From Desulfovibrio sp. (GTDB lineage Bacteria; Desulfobacterota; Desulfovibrionia; Desulfovibrionales; Desulfovibrionaceae): a DNA stretch of 64,000 nucleotides. The notes beneath the pieces are model-generated. The model had not been told where the DNA came from and did no database searches. It saw only the letters and a list, made by a program, of their open reading frames with translations. Location of the stretch: positions 1-64,000 of the forward strand of contig JAFXOX010000057.1 in NCBI GenBank assembly GCA_017528345.1. The letters run 5' to 3'. The stretch's first letter is position 1. Each line of letters starts with the position of its first letter. Below are positions 28,301 to 38,269 of the stretch, one piece after another. The position numbers and the translations under genes are program-made.

Positions 28301-29547
28301 ATCTCCAGGCTTTAGGCGACCGCACACGTGAGCGTCTGCTGCCCATTGTTAAGGGCAAGCAGGTCAGCGTGACTGTGACCGGCAAGAAAAAAGGCGATGT
28401 TCTGGTCGAGGCTGGCAGCGTCATTGATGAAAACCAGATCAAGCAGATCCCTGTCAAAAAGTTTGCAGGCCTCTTCAAAAGTCGAGAAACCAATGATGCC
28501 GTGGCCAAGATCCTGGATGAATACGATAAACAGGTCGCCTTTATTCAGAACATCTACGAATCCAAGCGTGGCAAGATCTCCGAAGGCGACGATCTCGCCC
28601 CTGGCGTGATCAAGATGGTCAAAGTGCATGTGGCCATTAAGCGTAAGCTTTCTGTCGGTGACAAGATGGCCGGCCGCCACGGGAACAAGGGTGTTGTCAG
28701 CTGCATTCTGCCAGAAGAGGATATGCCCTTCTTCAAGGACGGACGTCCTGTGGACATCGTGCTCAATCCTCTGGGCGTGCCTTCACGTATGAATATCGGC
28801 CAGATTATGGAAACACATCTCGGCTGGGGCGCGAAGGAGCTTGGGAGAATGCTCGCTACCCTCATTGACAGTGGCGAGGCCCTGAAGGTCGTGCGTAAGG
28901 AGGTCAAGGACGTCTTTGCCTCACCGGAAATTGATGCCCTCGTAGATGAAATGGATGACGAGGAATTCAGAGAAAGCGTGCTTCGTCTGAAAAAGGGTAT
29001 CGTCACGCGCACGCCTGTCTTTGACAGCGCGACGGAAGACGAAATCTGGGGCTGGATGGACAAGGCCCATCTGGACAATGACGGCAAGACACAGCTCTAT
29101 GATGGTCGCACGGGTATGCCTTTTGAAAACCGCGTAACCACAGGCGTCATGTATATGCTCAAGCTGCACCATCTTGTCGATGAAAAAATTCACGCCAGAT
29201 CCACTGGCCCCTACTCTCTGGTCACCCAGCAGCCTCTGGGCGGTAAGGCGCAGTTCGGCGGTCAGAGACTGGGTGAAATGGAAGTCTGGGCTCTTGAAGC
29301 CTATGGTGCCGCCTATCTCTTGCAAGAATTTCTCACCGTCAAATCGGATGATGTCACAGGCCGCGTGAAGATGTACGAAAAAATTGTCAAGGGCGACAAT
29401 TTCCTCGAGGCCGGTCTGCCGGAATCGTTCAACGTGCTGGTTCAGGAACTGAAAAGCCTGGGTCTTGATGTCAAATTGCACGAAGAGGGAGACAAAAAAA
29501 GCCCCAAGCGTCTGGGAACAGGCGAAAAAGACTTTGTTGTGCAATAG
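25372..29547 (+). CDS. rpoB: RNA polymerase beta subunit
   Basis: 1391-residue catalytic subunit. The rifampicin-pocket region is intact ([32 protein letters not shown], read in parts), as are the switch and flap segments ([10 protein letters not shown], near residue 1104) and the C-terminal [26 protein letters not shown] region in parts. I choose ATG 25372, with GAGG 5 nt upstream, over GTG 25366. It is separated from rplL by the glycosyltransferase island, which is unusual. rpoC follows after 55 bp. Confidence 0.98.
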   Translation: MRQLTKQFGKIKVSVPIPHLLTLQIDSYKKFLQEGVPTEKRDKTIGLEGVFHTVFPIEDFNGTSSLEFVKYEIQEPKYDIPECITKGLTYEAPLRIHVRLVLYDVDDSTGTKTPRDMKEQDIYFGTIPLMTEKGTFIINGTERVIVNQLQRSPGIIFEHDEGKTHSSHKFLYSCRIIPMRGSWLDFDFDHKDILYVRIDRRRKMPATILFKAMGMSDREILDYFYKTETYELTDDARLFWRVEKDLFRKEPAFANIVNSEGKVLVKAGKEITRGKWNRIVESGITKIEVSPDALLGMFCANDIVDENTGEVVAKTAEEITQPILDRIREIGFSTVTVLHTQGTDTSSSIRDTLMLDHIEDTLKAQEEIYRRLRPSSPPTPEIAASFFDNLFRNEMYYDLSLVGRYKLTQRLRLDAGLSKKECEALKSVRTLRDEDILIAIKALVDLKDSHGPADDIDHLGNRRVRLVGELVENQYRIGLVRMERAIKERMNVQESTQLMPHDLINPKPVGAVLKEFFGTSQLSQFMDQTNALSEVTHKRRLSALGPGGLTRERAGFEVRDVHTSHYGRICPIETPEGPNIGLIVSLTTFARVNDFGFIETPYRVVRDCHVTDEIVNLDASNEDEKQVVAQADVRLDENGNLVDEFVTARVKGEVEMKRRSDVTLMDISPSQMVSISAALIPFLEHDDANRALMGSNMQRQAVPLLRSEKPLVGTGMEVDVARDSGACIVAPCSGRVQYVDANRIVVAYEDGAFPEQGGVKGYDLLKFHKSNQNTCFGQKPTCYPGQEVHKGQILADGPGIDEGVLALGKNLVVAFMPWCGYNYEDSILISEKTVRDDTFTSIHIEEFEVVARDTKLGPEEITCDIPNVGDDMLRNLDESGIIRIGAAVKPEDILVGKITPKGETQLTPEEKLLRAIFGEKARDVKNSSLKVPPGVEGTVIDVKVFNRRSSGEKDKDQRTHEIEKYERELLDRKEEGHLQALGDRTRERLLPIVKGKQVSVTVTGKKKGDVLVEAGSVIDENQIKQIPVKKFAGLFKSRETNDAVAKILDEYDKQVAFIQNIYESKRGKISEGDDLAPGVIKMVKVHVAIKRKLSVGDKMAGRHGNKGVVSCILPEEDMPFFKDGRPVDIVLNPLGVPSRMNIGQIMETHLGWGAKELGRMLATLIDSGEALKVVRKEVKDVFASPEIDALVDEMDDEEFRESVLRLKKGIVTRTPVFDSATEDEIWGWMDKAHLDNDGKTQLYDGRTGMPFENRVTTGVMYMLKLHHLVDEKIHARSTGPYSLVTQQPLGGKAQFGGQRLGEMEVWALEAYGAAYLLQEFLTVKSDDVTGRVKMYEKIVKGDNFLEAGLPESFNVLVQELKSLGLDVKLHEEGDKKSPKRLGTGEKDFVVQ

Positions 29548-29602
29548 CCGGCATCTCTGAACAGAACAGCTTTTTTTGAGCTTTCCAAGACAGGAAGGAA
29601 CT

Positions 29603-32600
29603 ATGAGCCTTGATGAACTCTTTACAGCGCGCGGAATGAACAACAGTGTCTCCAATATCAAAAATCTGACCGCCATACAGATTTCGCTGGCCTCGCCCGA
29701 GGTGATCCGTGAATGGTCCTACGGTGAAGTCAAAAAACCAGAGACCATTAACTACCGCACCTTCAAACCCGAACGTGACGGTCTGTTCTGCGCCAAGATC
29801 TTTGGTCCCGTAAAGGACTATGAGTGCAATTGCGGTAAATACAAACGCATGAAGCACCGCGGCATTGTCTGCGAAAAATGTGGCGTTGAGGTCATTGCCT
29901 CCAAGGTGCGACGTGAGCGCATGGGGCATATTGAACTTGCAGCACCGGTTGCCCATATCTGGTTTTTGAAAACACTACCTTCCAAGATTGGCACACTTTT
30001 GGACATCACCATGGCCGATCTGGAAAAGGTGCTGTATTTCGACTCCTATGTGGTTCTTGATCCCGGCAAAACCAATCTGCAAAAACAGCAGGTCATCTCC
30101 GAGGATCTCTATCTACAGTATGTGGAACGCTATGGCAGTGAAGATGCCCTGGAAGTCGGCATGGGCGCCGAGGCTGTCCGCAAACTTCTGGAAGAACTGG
30201 ATCTTGAGAAACTGCGTGAAGAACTGCGCAGTGAAGGCGAAACAACCAAGAGTTCCACGAAGAAGAAAAAAATCACCAAGCGTCTGAAGATTGTTGAAGC
30301 CTTTCTTGAATCACACAATAATCCGGAATGGATGATTCTCGAAGTCATCCCCGTCATTCCCCCGGAGCTGCGCCCGCTAGTGCCTCTGGATGGCGGCCGC
30401 TTTGCGACCTCGGACCTCAACGATCTCTATAGACGTGTTATCAACCGCAATAACCGTCTCAAGCGCCTCATTGATTTGGGTGCGCCTGAGATCATCATTC
30501 GCAATGAAAAACGCATGCTGCAGGAAGCTGTAGATGCGCTCTTTGACAATGGGCGCCGCGGCCGTGCCATTTCTGGCACCAATGGCCGTCCTCTGAAATC
30601 ACTTTCAGACATGATCAAGGGCAAACAGGGACGCTTCCGTCAGAACCTGTTGGGCAAGCGTGTGGACTATTCTGGTCGTTCCGTCATCACCGTTGGCCCC
30701 TATCTCAAGCTGCACCAATGCGGTCTGCCCAAGAAGATGGCCCTCGAGCTTTTCAAGCCCTTCATCTATTCAGAGCTGGAAAAACGTGGCCATGCCTCGA
30801 CCATTAAAAGCGCCAAGAAGATGGTGGAGCGGGAAGAACTGGTGGTTTGGGATATTCTCTCGGAAGTTGTGCGTGAATACCCAATTCTCTTAAACCGTGC
30901 GCCTACACTACACAGACTAGGCATTCAGGCTTTTGAGCCTCTGCTTGTGGAAGGCAAGGCTATTCGCCTGCATCCCCTGGTCTGTACCGCTTACAATGCC
31001 GACTTTGACGGTGACCAGATGGCTGTGCACATTCCCCTCTCCGTGGAAGCGCAGATTGAATGTCGCGTGCTCATGATGAGCACCAACAATATTCTCTCCC
31101 CGGCCAACGGCAGTCCTGTCATTGTCCCCTCGCAGGATATCGTGCTCGGTCTCTATTACATGACCTGCGCACGCAGTTTTGAAAAGGGCGAGGGCATGAT
31201 CTTCTGCGGTCCATGGGAAGTGGAGGCGGCCTACGATGCTGGCCAGGTCTCCCTGCACGCCAAAATCAAGGTGCGTATGCGGGAAGGTGGAGAACTCGTT
31301 GAGACAACACCGGGACGCGTGCTTGTCAGCAATATCCTGCCGCCCGACATGCCCTTTGACAATGTCAACAAGGTTCTCACCAAGAAGGCCATCGGCAAGC
31401 TTGTGGATACGGCCTATCGCAGTTTCGGTATCAAGGCAACGGTCATTCTCTGCGACAAGATCAAGGATCTGGGCTACGAATTCGCGACCCGAGCTGGTAT
31501 CACCATTGGCCTCAAAGATATGACCATTCCGGCTCGCAAGAAGGATATTCTTGAGACATCCCTCAATGAGGTCGACGAAATTGAACGTCAGTACCAGGAT
31601 GGTAATATCACCAAGAGTGAAAAGCGCAATAAGGTCATCGACGTCTGGACCAAGACCACCCAGGACATCTCCAAGGAAATGATGAAGGAGATCTCCAAGG
31701 ATCGCAGAACGCGCAAGGATGCTGACGGCAAGGTTGTGGAAAGTGCCGAGGACGACAGCTTCAACCCCATCTTTATGATGAGCAATTCCGGTGCCCGAGG
31801 TAATGCCGAGCAAATGCGTCAGCTGGCCGGTATGCGCGGTCTGATGGCCAAGCCCAACGGCGAAATCATCGAAACGCCCATCACCTCCTCCTTCCGCGAA
31901 GGGCTCTCGGTCTTGCAGTACTTCACCTCAACCCACGGTGCGCGCAAAGGCCTTGCCGATACCGCCCTGAAGACTGCAAACTCCGGGTACCTGACCCGAC
32001 GTCTGGTGGACGTGGTGCAGGATGTGATTGTCTCCGAACACGACTGCAAAACAGTCAATGGTGTGGAGCTGACGCCTATCAAGGAAGGCGCCGACGTCAA
32101 GGTAACCTTGTCCGAGCGACTGGTTGGCCGTGTGCTGCTCTATCCCATCCTTGATCCCAAGGATTCCAAGACAGTGCTCTTGCCTGAAAATACCCTGATC
32201 ACGGAAAAGGAAGCCCAGCTCATTGAGTCTCTTGGCATCAATTCCGTGACGGTACGCTCACCACTCACCTGCCAGTCCGAACGTGGCATTTGTGCCATGT
32301 GTTACGGACGCGATTTGGCCCGTGGCAATCTCGTCAATATTGGTGAAACTGTGGGTATTATTGCGGCTCAGTCCATCGGTGAACCTGGCACACAGCTGAC
32401 CATGCGTACTTTCCACATCGGTGGTACCGCCTCCAATACTCTGGAACTGAGTAAGTACAAGGCTCAGAACGCCGGCCGCGTACATCTGCATAGGGTGCGC
32501 ACGGTAACACGTAAAGACGGCACGCAGATTGTTCTTGGCAAGAGCGGTCATGTGACCATTGTGGATCCGCAGGGTCGTGAATGTGAAAAATATGTGCTGC

Positions 32601-33793
32601 CCAACGGTTCTCGCCTCATGGTCACGGACAATCAGGAGATTGCCAAGGACACGGTCTTGGCTGAATGGGATTCCTCCAACGAACCATTCATCTCCGAGGA
32701 GGAGGGTTTCGTTAAGTTCTCCCATATCATCGAGGGCAAGACCGTGCAGGAGCAGACGGATGAAATCACGAGCTCTACCTCGCTGACCATCATGGAATAC
32801 CGCTCCACCAACTTCAAACCTGCCATCTCCATCTGCGATGAAGAAGGCAATGTCAAAAAATCCTCGCACGGCGCCATGAACTCTGATGCCACCTATTTCC
32901 TGCCAGTGGGTGCCATTATCATGGTCAAGGACGGTGACCGCATTGAAGTGGGTGAACCCATAGCGAGACGTCCGCGTGAGACCTCCAAGACCAAGGATAT
33001 CGTGGGTGGTCTGCCGCGAGTTGCTGAACTTTTTGAAGCGAGAAAGCCCAAGGATATCGCCGTCGTTTCGGATATCACCGGCACTGTGATGTATGCTCCT
33101 GATGCCAAGGGCAAACGCAAGCTGATAGTCCGTCCTGAAATCGGTGATGAGCGTGAGTACCTGATTCCCAAAGGGAAACGCATTACTGTGGCTGATGGTG
33201 ATTTCATCGATGCCGGAGATCCTTTGACAGAAGGCTATCCTGAACTTCCGGATATTCTGCGCACCAAGGGCGAAAAATTCCTGGCACGCTATCTGGTTGA
33301 CGAAATTCAAAGCGTCTACCGCTGTCAGGGCGTGGCTATCGACGATAAGCACATTGAAACCATTGTGCGTCAGATGCTCAAAAAGGTCACAGTACTCGAC
33401 AGCGGCGGCACAACGCTGCTTGAAGGCGAACAGGTGGATAAGAGCGACTTCAGAATCGAGAACAAAAAAGCCATTGCGGAAGGCCGGCAGCCTGCCACGG
33501 CAGAGCCTCTGGTTCTCGGTATCACGCAGGCCTCACTGTCCACAACATCCTTTATCTCAGCGGCTTCCTTCCAGGAGACGACCAAGGTTCTGACCGAGGC
33601 ATCCCTGAAGGGCAAGACCGATAAACTTCGCGGTCTCAAAGAAAATGTCATTGTGGGTCGGCTTATTCCCGCAGGCACAGGGTACCGTGACTATGTCAAT
33701 GGCAACATCGTCGTGCCTGATCAGAAGGAGAAACCGGACAAGTTCCTGGATATTTTGCAGGAGCGCCCCCTGCTGGCAGATCTTGAACGTTAA
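29603..33793 (+). CDS. rpoC: RNA polymerase beta' subunit
   Basis: 1396-residue subunit with the active-site Mg motif [12 protein letters not shown] (near residue 465). The N-terminal zinc site [13 protein letters not shown]...CEKC is near 75-95, and the second zinc site includes [18 protein letters not shown] 29603 is chosen because AGGAAGGA lies 6 nt upstream. A clear terminator follows 6 bases after the stop, ending the rpoBC unit. No rpsL-rpsG-fusA genes follow, unlike many genomes. Confidence 0.98.
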   Translation: MSLDELFTARGMNNSVSNIKNLTAIQISLASPEVIREWSYGEVKKPETINYRTFKPERDGLFCAKIFGPVKDYECNCGKYKRMKHRGIVCEKCGVEVIASKVRRERMGHIELAAPVAHIWFLKTLPSKIGTLLDITMADLEKVLYFDSYVVLDPGKTNLQKQQVISEDLYLQYVERYGSEDALEVGMGAEAVRKLLEELDLEKLREELRSEGETTKSSTKKKKITKRLKIVEAFLESHNNPEWMILEVIPVIPPELRPLVPLDGGRFATSDLNDLYRRVINRNNRLKRLIDLGAPEIIIRNEKRMLQEAVDALFDNGRRGRAISGTNGRPLKSLSDMIKGKQGRFRQNLLGKRVDYSGRSVITVGPYLKLHQCGLPKKMALELFKPFIYSELEKRGHASTIKSAKKMVEREELVVWDILSEVVREYPILLNRAPTLHRLGIQAFEPLLVEGKAIRLHPLVCTAYNADFDGDQMAVHIPLSVEAQIECRVLMMSTNNILSPANGSPVIVPSQDIVLGLYYMTCARSFEKGEGMIFCGPWEVEAAYDAGQVSLHAKIKVRMREGGELVETTPGRVLVSNILPPDMPFDNVNKVLTKKAIGKLVDTAYRSFGIKATVILCDKIKDLGYEFATRAGITIGLKDMTIPARKKDILETSLNEVDEIERQYQDGNITKSEKRNKVIDVWTKTTQDISKEMMKEISKDRRTRKDADGKVVESAEDDSFNPIFMMSNSGARGNAEQMRQLAGMRGLMAKPNGEIIETPITSSFREGLSVLQYFTSTHGARKGLADTALKTANSGYLTRRLVDVVQDVIVSEHDCKTVNGVELTPIKEGADVKVTLSERLVGRVLLYPILDPKDSKTVLLPENTLITEKEAQLIESLGINSVTVRSPLTCQSERGICAMCYGRDLARGNLVNIGETVGIIAAQSIGEPGTQLTMRTFHIGGTASNTLELSKYKAQNAGRVHLHRVRTVTRKDGTQIVLGKSGHVTIVDPQGRECEKYVLPNGSRLMVTDNQEIAKDTVLAEWDSSNEPFISEEEGFVKFSHIIEGKTVQEQTDEITSSTSLTIMEYRSTNFKPAISICDEEGNVKKSSHGAMNSDATYFLPVGAIIMVKDGDRIEVGEPIARRPRETSKTKDIVGGLPRVAELFEARKPKDIAVVSDITGTVMYAPDAKGKRKLIVRPEIGDEREYLIPKGKRITVADGDFIDAGDPLTEGYPELPDILRTKGEKFLARYLVDEIQSVYRCQGVAIDDKHIETIVRQMLKKVTVLDSGGTTLLEGEQVDKSDFRIENKKAIAEGRQPATAEPLVLGITQASLSTTSFISAASFQETTKVLTEASLKGKTDKLRGLKENVIVGRLIPAGTGYRDYVNGNIVVPDQKEKPDKFLDILQERPLLADLER

Positions 33794-33799
33794 AAACCA

Positions 33800-33828
33800 A
33801 GAAAATCCCGCGTAATGCGGGATTTTCT
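33800..33828 (+). terminator. intrinsic terminator after rpoC
   Basis: AGAAAATCCCGC (33800-33811) pairs perfectly with GCGGGATTTTCT (33817-33828). The A-rich and T-rich stem ends make it usable in both directions. Confidence 0.9.
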
Positions 33829-33850
33829 GTACACAGTTGCCAGAGGTAAC

Positions 33851-33913
33851 GGTCAACAACCTCGCCCTAAAGAGCGAGGCTTGTAAGGCCAAACACATTA
33901 GGGATTGTTGACC
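33851..33913. repeat. 63-bp inverted-repeat unit with inner hairpin
   Basis: GGTCAACAA (33851-33859) is repeated inverted as TTGTTGACC (33905-33913). Between them CCTCGC (33860-33865) pairs with GCGAGG (33874-33879). On the minus strand the hairpin followed by GTTGTTGACC resembles right ends of IS200/IS605 (tnpB) elements as I remember them. No tnpA or tnpB is present. It may be a solo element end or a MITE-like unit; identity is uncertain. Confidence 0.5.
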
Positions 33914-34027
33914 AGCCTAAGACAATATGAGTGGCCCCCAAGATTGCATCTTCGCGGATTAGCCCTTATCTGACGGACAAACCCAAGCCCCGTCAGGGGG
34001 TTACCGCAATACAATTTGGAGGCCACC

Positions 34028-34105
34028 ATGAGCAAGATAATCTATGTTGGAATGGATGTACACAGAGACCACACCAGCCTGGTTTGCTTTGAACCAACCT
34101 TTACG
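34028..34105 (+). pseudogene. N-terminal fragment of an IS110-family transposase
   Basis: Reads MSKIIYVGMDVHRDHTSLVC and a few more residues, the typical IS110-family start, including the first catalytic Asp in GMDVHRD. Similarity ends after about 25 codons; the frame then runs on without family features into glxK. A good GGAGG lies 6 nt before the ATG. The upstream 110 bp keep a hairpin-prone stretch where IS110 elements encode their bridge RNA. This is a remnant, not a working element. Confidence 0.7.
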
Positions 34106-34191
34106 GCTGACAGGCAGGGAGGGAAGGAGTTTTGTGCTACGCGTGTAGCCACTTCAGCAAAAAAGATGGGTACTCGTATCAATACAAAAAT

Positions 34192-34244
34192 GGAGGTGGC
34201 GTTTCCTCCCCGGCCTGAAGGTCGAGGTCTCCGCGCCAAAAAGA
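34192..34244 (+). promoter_or_regulatory. SD-hairpin-start element of glxK
   Basis: GGAGG (34192-34196) abuts TGGCGT (34197-34202), which pairs with GCGCCA (34233-34238). The inner stem is CCCCGGCC (34208-34215) with GGTCGAGG (34220-34227) around TGAA, with one mismatch. Six bases lead to ATG 34245. CCTCC at 34205-34209 could alternatively mask GGAGG. The first 20 bases nearly match the fabG element, and the nested layout is the same. Confidence 0.6.
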
Positions 34245-35405
34245 ATGATGAATATCCTCATAGCCCCGGATTCATTCAAGGAATCTCTTTCAGCCAAAGA
34301 GGCGGCCCAGGCCATGCAAGAAGGTTTTGCTCGCGTTTTTCCCCAGGCAAACTACCAGATTGTCCCTATGGCCGACGGCGGTGAAGGTACAAGTGAAGCT
34401 CTGCTCTGGGCCACACAGGGAAAACGCGTCACCTGTACAGTGCAAGATCCGCTTGGCCGCCCCATCGACGCTTTTTTTGTCATCACTGGGGACAGGCGCA
34501 CAGCCATTATTGAACTTGCCCAGGCAAGCGGGCTTGAGCGCCTCAAACCCTCCGAGCGCAATCCTGAGCTCACCACAAGCTTTGGCACAGGCCAACTGAT
34601 TACAGCTGCACTTGATCAGGGCATTCGTCATATTGTCATCGGCCTTGGCGGTAGTGCCACCAATGATGCTGGCTGTGGACTACTTATGGCTCTTGGTCTG
34701 CGCCTTCTGGATAACCAGGGGCAAGCCATTTCGCCTACAGGAGCAGGTCTTGGCAAGGTGGCAGCAATGGATATGTCCCATCTTGACAAGCGACTGCAAG
34801 AGGCTGACATCGAAGTTGCCTGTGATGTGGATAATCCCCTGACAGGGCCTCATGGGGCCAGTGCCGTCTTTGGTCCGCAAAAAGGCGCCAGCCCAAAGCA
34901 GATCGAAAAACTCGATAGGCATCTCAAACACTTTGCCCATCTTGCCAAAGATATTCTTGGTCTCGATATGGAGACTGTCGCGGGTGGCGGTGCTGCAGGC
35001 GGCACAGGTGCTGCCCTCTACGCTTTTGTCAATGGCAAACTGCGTTCAGGCCTAGATATTGTGGCTGTACTTGTGGACCTTGAGCAAAAAGTCTCTTGGG
35101 CAGATCTCGTCATTACAGGAGAAGGCCGCATCGATGGGCAGAGTCTCCACGGCAAAACACCTGTCGGCATTGCAAGAATCGCCAAGCGCCATGGCAAAGC
35201 CGTCATTGCCATTGGCGGTTCACTGCTGGAAGGGGCGGAAGCTGTCCTCAACGTTGGTGTTGATGCCATAGCAAGCACAGTCTGCGAACCCAAGAGTCTT
35301 GACGAAATTCTGCGGCAGGCCCGCTCCAATCTCATATCGTCAGCCTTCCGCGTCGCCTGCCTGCTCAAACTCGGCAAAAGCCTGCCTATAGACGTGCACA
35401 GTTAA
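34245..35405 (+). CDS. glycerate kinase, GlxK/GarK type
   Basis: Phosphorylates D-glycerate, by family to 2-phosphoglycerate. The 386-residue protein opens IAPDSFKESLSAKEAAQAM and contains MADGGEGTSEALL, GLGGSATNDAGCGL and VAGGGAAGGTGAALYAF, all typical of this kinase class. ATG 34245 or 34248 can start it; the upstream hairpin element favours either. Its end overlaps the convergent next gene by 20 bp. With the 2-hydroxyacid dehydrogenase and aminotransferase downstream it suggests a route from hydroxypyruvate to glycolysis. Confidence 0.93.
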   Translation: MMNILIAPDSFKESLSAKEAAQAMQEGFARVFPQANYQIVPMADGGEGTSEALLWATQGKRVTCTVQDPLGRPIDAFFVITGDRRTAIIELAQASGLERLKPSERNPELTTSFGTGQLITAALDQGIRHIVIGLGGSATNDAGCGLLMALGLRLLDNQGQAISPTGAGLGKVAAMDMSHLDKRLQEADIEVACDVDNPLTGPHGASAVFGPQKGASPKQIEKLDRHLKHFAHLAKDILGLDMETVAGGGAAGGTGAALYAFVNGKLRSGLDIVAVLVDLEQKVSWADLVITGEGRIDGQSLHGKTPVGIARIAKRHGKAVIAIGGSLLEGAEAVLNVGVDAIASTVCEPKSLDEILRQARSNLISSAFRVACLLKLGKSLPIDVHS

Positions 35406-36000
35406 GCAGATACCTGCCCAAAGGCATAGCCGCAACAAAAAATGCGGACTGATCCCACGTGGACGCATCCCACAGCAAAAGTACGGAGCCAGAGGTACTA
35501 TTCAGATGGATATCCTGAAAACCGGCTTCCAGCAGTTCTGCTTTGACAGATAGGAAATCCCCCTTCTTCTTAAGAAGTGCACTTCGTACACGGGCACGTC
35601 CTGGCAGGTAGCTCACGAGACTTTCGGCCAGTAAAGCCAAGGCCTCTTGTTGACGATCTCCCTCAAGGGGCGTGCCCTCAACATCAAGGACTTCTCCATC
35701 AGGCAGCATTTTTTGTGCTTCGGCAGCAACCGCCTGCCGCTCCTGCAAGAGGGCCATGGCCTTCTGAAGCGTCTCAAGCAGGGAACCATCATTACTGTTG
35801 CCCCCGCCCTTGCCTCGGCCTTTGCCTCCTGAAAAGCCTTGTGAGCCGCCTCGCATTCCGCGGCCACCCCCGCCTCCAGTGCCGGAAAGGCCACCCAGGA
35901 GATTTGTCAGCAGGGAAAAACCTCCGCGCATTGCCCCTTTGGAAAGGAGACCAACACCTATCAGGCCACCAAGACCACCAAGCAAACCTCGACCGTTCAT
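35386..36000 (-). CDS. glycine-rich protein with HMA2-like C-terminal domain
   Basis: A 204-residue protein I do not recognise as a named gene. Residues 1-40 are Gly/Leu-rich and could insert in or lie on a membrane. Residues 40-70 are a Gly/Arg-rich linker. Residues 80-110 form a predicted helix. The C-terminal part (VSYLPGRARVRSALLKKKG... to the end) resembles the HMA2 heavy-metal-associated fold, without a CxxC. GAGGAG precedes the ATG. It lies 133 bp downstream of the DUF134 gene on the same strand, a neighbour often linked to metal or Fe-S biology in anaerobes. Function unknown. Confidence 0.65.
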   Translation of the reverse strand: MNGRGLLGGLGGLIGVGLLSKGAMRGGFSLLTNLLGGLSGTGGGGGRGMRGGSQGFSGGKGRGKGGGNSNDGSLLETLQKAMALLQERQAVAAEAQKMLPDGEVLDVEGTPLEGDRQQEALALLAESLVSYLPGRARVRSALLKKKGDFLSVKAELLEAGFQDIHLNSTSGSVLLLWDASTWDQSAFFVAAMPLGRYLLNCARL

Positions 36001-36133
36001 ATGAAACTCCTCTGACAGGCGCGTAAGGCGTCAAGGAATGACAATTGTACACAGATGTGGATGATTACGACAGCTAAGCTTACGATTTTTTTGGGATCTC
36101 CACACCATTGCAAGCCCTTTTTGCCCTTTGCAC

Positions 36134-36589
36134 TTAAAGCTTCTTATTCTCCTCTGAAGCACAGGTCTCCTCGCATTTTCTCTCCTTCTGCCTGTCACAG
36201 TCTTCTTCAAATCCCTTCCCTCGGCGTCCATGACCGCCAAAGCCATGACCAAAGCCGTGTCCGTGACGGCTGGCTCTCTTCATGCGCTCTGCATGGTCCT
36301 CATGAGTGATCATAATGTTTCCTCCTTCAATCTTCAGCATTTTGCCATGAACAAGAGCTTCGGCCACCAAATGCCGCCCTTGACTCAAAATTCGGCAAAG
36401 AGTCGGGGTTGAAATGGCCATACAACGAGCAGCGTCGTCTTGGCTCAGGCCTTCACCATCCACAAGGCGAAGCGCTTCAAACATATCAAGCCCCAAAACC
36501 ACATATTCCCTTTCTCCCCCTTCACACCTTGGACCAAAATCCCGACAGGTGGGTTCATAGGCTATGCTACGAGCTTTTGTGGGTCGCAT
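36134..36589 (-). CDS. DUF134-family DNA-binding protein
   Basis: A 151-residue protein with the DUF134 start (RPTKARSIAYEPTCRDFGPR). A helix-turn-helix resembling sigma-70 region 4 follows (LVDGEGLSQDDAARCMAISTPTLCRIL). The tail is rich in His, Gly and Cys (HGHGFGHGFGGHGRRGKG, CDRQ, CEETC) and could bind metal. I start at ATG 36589, with GGGG 6 nt upstream, rather than at an in-frame ATG 17 codons earlier. A 16-bp perfect palindrome lies 23 bp before the start and may be its own operator. The target and signal are unknown. Confidence 0.8.
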   Translation of the reverse strand: MRPTKARSIAYEPTCRDFGPRCEGGEREYVVLGLDMFEALRLVDGEGLSQDDAARCMAISTPTLCRILSQGRHLVAEALVHGKMLKIEGGNIMITHEDHAERMKRASRHGHGFGHGFGGHGRRGKGFEEDCDRQKERKCEETCASEENKKL

Positions 36590-36611
36590 ATCTACCCCAT
36601 GTATTTTAGTA

Positions 36612-36627
36612 TTGAAATATTTTTCAA
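36612..36627. promoter_or_regulatory. palindromic operator candidate before the DUF134 gene
   Basis: TTGAAA-TATT-TTTCAA is a perfect 6-4-6 palindrome. A near copy of the half plus centre, TGAAATATTTTTTAAAA, recurs 49 bp away at 36662-36678. The layout fits a dimeric regulator, either DUF134 itself or a Crp/Fnr- or Rex-like protein. The identity is inference. Confidence 0.5.
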
Positions 36628-36784
36628 AATAAGAAGACACAACCCTCTGTCAAGCGCAATATGAAATATTTTTTAAAATTTTCTTGCGACGCATTTTCTG
36701 CCGCAGGGCTTTCTCACAGATATCAAATCTTTAAAATTATTCACAATAATTTTAAGAATATTTTAACAATTTATATCAAATCTT
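36628..36784. other. A+T-rich intergenic stretch
   Basis: About 160 bp without a gene, rich in TTTAAAA and AATATTTT runs, including the second copy of the direct repeat at 36662-36678. It should contain the DUF134 promoter on the minus strand. No clear -35/-10 pair was chosen. Confidence 0.45.
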
Positions 36785-36820
36785 ACAAAAAAAACCGCGA
36801 TCTCAAATGTGGAGATCGCG
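36785..36820 (-). terminator. intrinsic terminator after the O-methyltransferase
   Basis: On the minus strand CGCGATCTC (36820-36812) pairs with GAGATCGCG (36804-36796) around a 7-base loop, followed by G and eight T. It lies about 90 bp beyond the methyltransferase stop. Confidence 0.85.
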
Positions 36821-36910
36821 TTACGTTTTGTCGACGCTAAACGTCAACAGGTCTCTAGCAGTACAAATATCCGCTACTGTAAAGCAGTTGCTGCAAGCGC
36901 AGAAAGATGA

Positions 36911-37948
36911 CTATTTCTTTGGTTTCGCCGCTGTGACCACAGAGGACATGGTGGGTGTTTGTACGGCATGCACAACATTTTCAAACCCCACAGCTTCGAG
37001 ATCTTCTCGCATCTCGTCAAAAGTATAGACACGACCTTGGGATGTGCCAACCAGCATATTGATACCAAAAAGTGTCCCTTCCTTTGGAAATGTCTTGGTG
37101 GCGTCCATGACAAAATCCCGAATAGCTACCTGGCCTCCAGGCTTTAACGCAGCCAAGGTCTTACGGTAGAGATCTCGACATGCTTCTTTCCCGAACTGGT
37201 GAATAATGGCACTTATCCACGCAAAATCGAAATTGTCAGGAAAGCCACTTTGCGTGAAATCTCCTTCCAAAAGGACGACGCGAGCTTGCAGGTCGGAATT
37301 GTGAAAGCGTTGTTTTGCCTGGGCAATACCGGCCGGCAGGTCGAAGAGTGTGGCTGTTGCTTGCGGCAAGGTGCGAAGAAATGCCTCCGTATATGTCCCG
37401 GAAGCTCCACCGATATCTAAAATCCGAGCGTCAGAAGGCAGAGAGTTCAAAAAACCCGCTTTAGCCAGGGCGTCCATAGTTGAAGCTGTCAGCCTCAAGG
37501 CAATAGCATTCATGGCTGCAATAAACGTAACACTGTCTTCTGCCGTACCAAGAAAGCTCTCCGAATTTTCTTTTTGAGGTTTCCCAGTTTTCACAGCCCA
37601 AGAAAGCCGCGACCAGTGACGTTGTAAGCGGGCTCGATGCCGCAGCATGGGAATATAGGAGGTTGGTTCACGACTATCGAGCAAAGTCTCATACGGGGAA
37701 GCAACCGAATACAAGGACGTTCCCCCTGAGCCAGATTTTGAAAAGTAGCCAAGAGCAACAAGCGCATCCAAAAGTGCCTCCATCCCTCTACAGTCTGAAG
37801 CGCTTTTTTCGGCGATCTGACAGGATGTGGCAGCATTTCCGAGTTTCAAAAGTGTTGTTGCAACGTCCAACTCGGCCATAGTGGAAATGACGCTTGCCTG
37901 CATAAAGCTACTGCTGTCATTGTCCAAATTTTCAAGTGGCGTATTCAT
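36911..37948 (-). CDS. SAM-dependent O-methyltransferase, Methyltransf_2 type
   Basis: A 345-residue methyltransferase. Residues 1-110 form a helical winged-helix dimerisation domain (MAELDVATTLLKLGNAA, IAEKSASDCRGMEALLDAL). The SAM site is LDIGGASGTYTEAFL (near 180-195), and a conserved His is in AIIHQFG. The family includes plant-type and acetylserotonin-like O-methyltransferases; the substrate cannot be told. ATG 37948 is chosen because AGGGAG lies 6 nt upstream; a longer frame would run into the structured remnant. It is flanked by a terminator and stands as a single gene. Confidence 0.8.
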   Translation of the reverse strand: MNTPLENLDNDSSSFMQASVISTMAELDVATTLLKLGNAATSCQIAEKSASDCRGMEALLDALVALGYFSKSGSGGTSLYSVASPYETLLDSREPTSYIPMLRHRARLQRHWSRLSWAVKTGKPQKENSESFLGTAEDSVTFIAAMNAIALRLTASTMDALAKAGFLNSLPSDARILDIGGASGTYTEAFLRTLPQATATLFDLPAGIAQAKQRFHNSDLQARVVLLEGDFTQSGFPDNFDFAWISAIIHQFGKEACRDLYRKTLAALKPGGQVAIRDFVMDATKTFPKEGTLFGINMLVGTSQGRVYTFDEMREDLEAVGFENVVHAVQTPTMSSVVTAAKPKK

Positions 37949-37971
37949 AGCAGCTCCCTTGAAAATTACTA

Positions 37972-38190
37972 TTGATATTCTCCCCGGCCAAAAGACCGGG
38001 GATTCCTTGCAGAGGCAGACTGACGCCTGCAACCACCCGAAAGGCTCTCACAATCTCTCCACAGGCTGGCACTGGCTAGCCGGCCGCCAAAGAGAGTTGG
38101 ATGCAGGAAAGGCAAGGAATTTCCAGATAAGGTGTGCCTGAGATCCCCGTGTCTTTCGGACAAGGTTTTACGGCGCGTTGGATAACAAAT
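37972..38190 (-). mobile_element. structured remnant resembling an IS200/IS605 (tnpB) right end
   Basis: On the minus strand a long G+C-rich stretch with several possible stems (CTCTCT with AGAGA; GCCGGCTAGCCAGTGCC) ends in a strong hairpin, CCCCGG/CCGGGG (37982-38001), then AATATCAA. This order, including the block near GGCGGCCGGCTAGCC and TTTCGGGTGG, resembles the omegaRNA-encoding right ends of tnpB elements as I remember them, with a TCAA-type border at 37972. No tnpB or tnpA frame survives. The border lies 23 bp from the methyltransferase start. Confidence 0.45.
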
Positions 38191-38204
38191 AAAACCCGAG
38201 AAAA

Positions 38205-38237
38205 ATTCTAACTGAGAGAGATGATTGTTCCTCTCAG
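38205..38237 (-). terminator. probable terminator after the 2-hydroxyacid dehydrogenase
   Basis: On the minus strand CTGAGAG (38237-38231) pairs with CTCTCAG (38218-38212) over a 12-base loop; TTAGAATTTTT follows. The stem is short and the T-run interrupted, so efficiency is uncertain. Confidence 0.5.
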
Positions 38238-38269
38238 CAAAAAGCAGCAAGCTCTGTAACAAATAAGAG

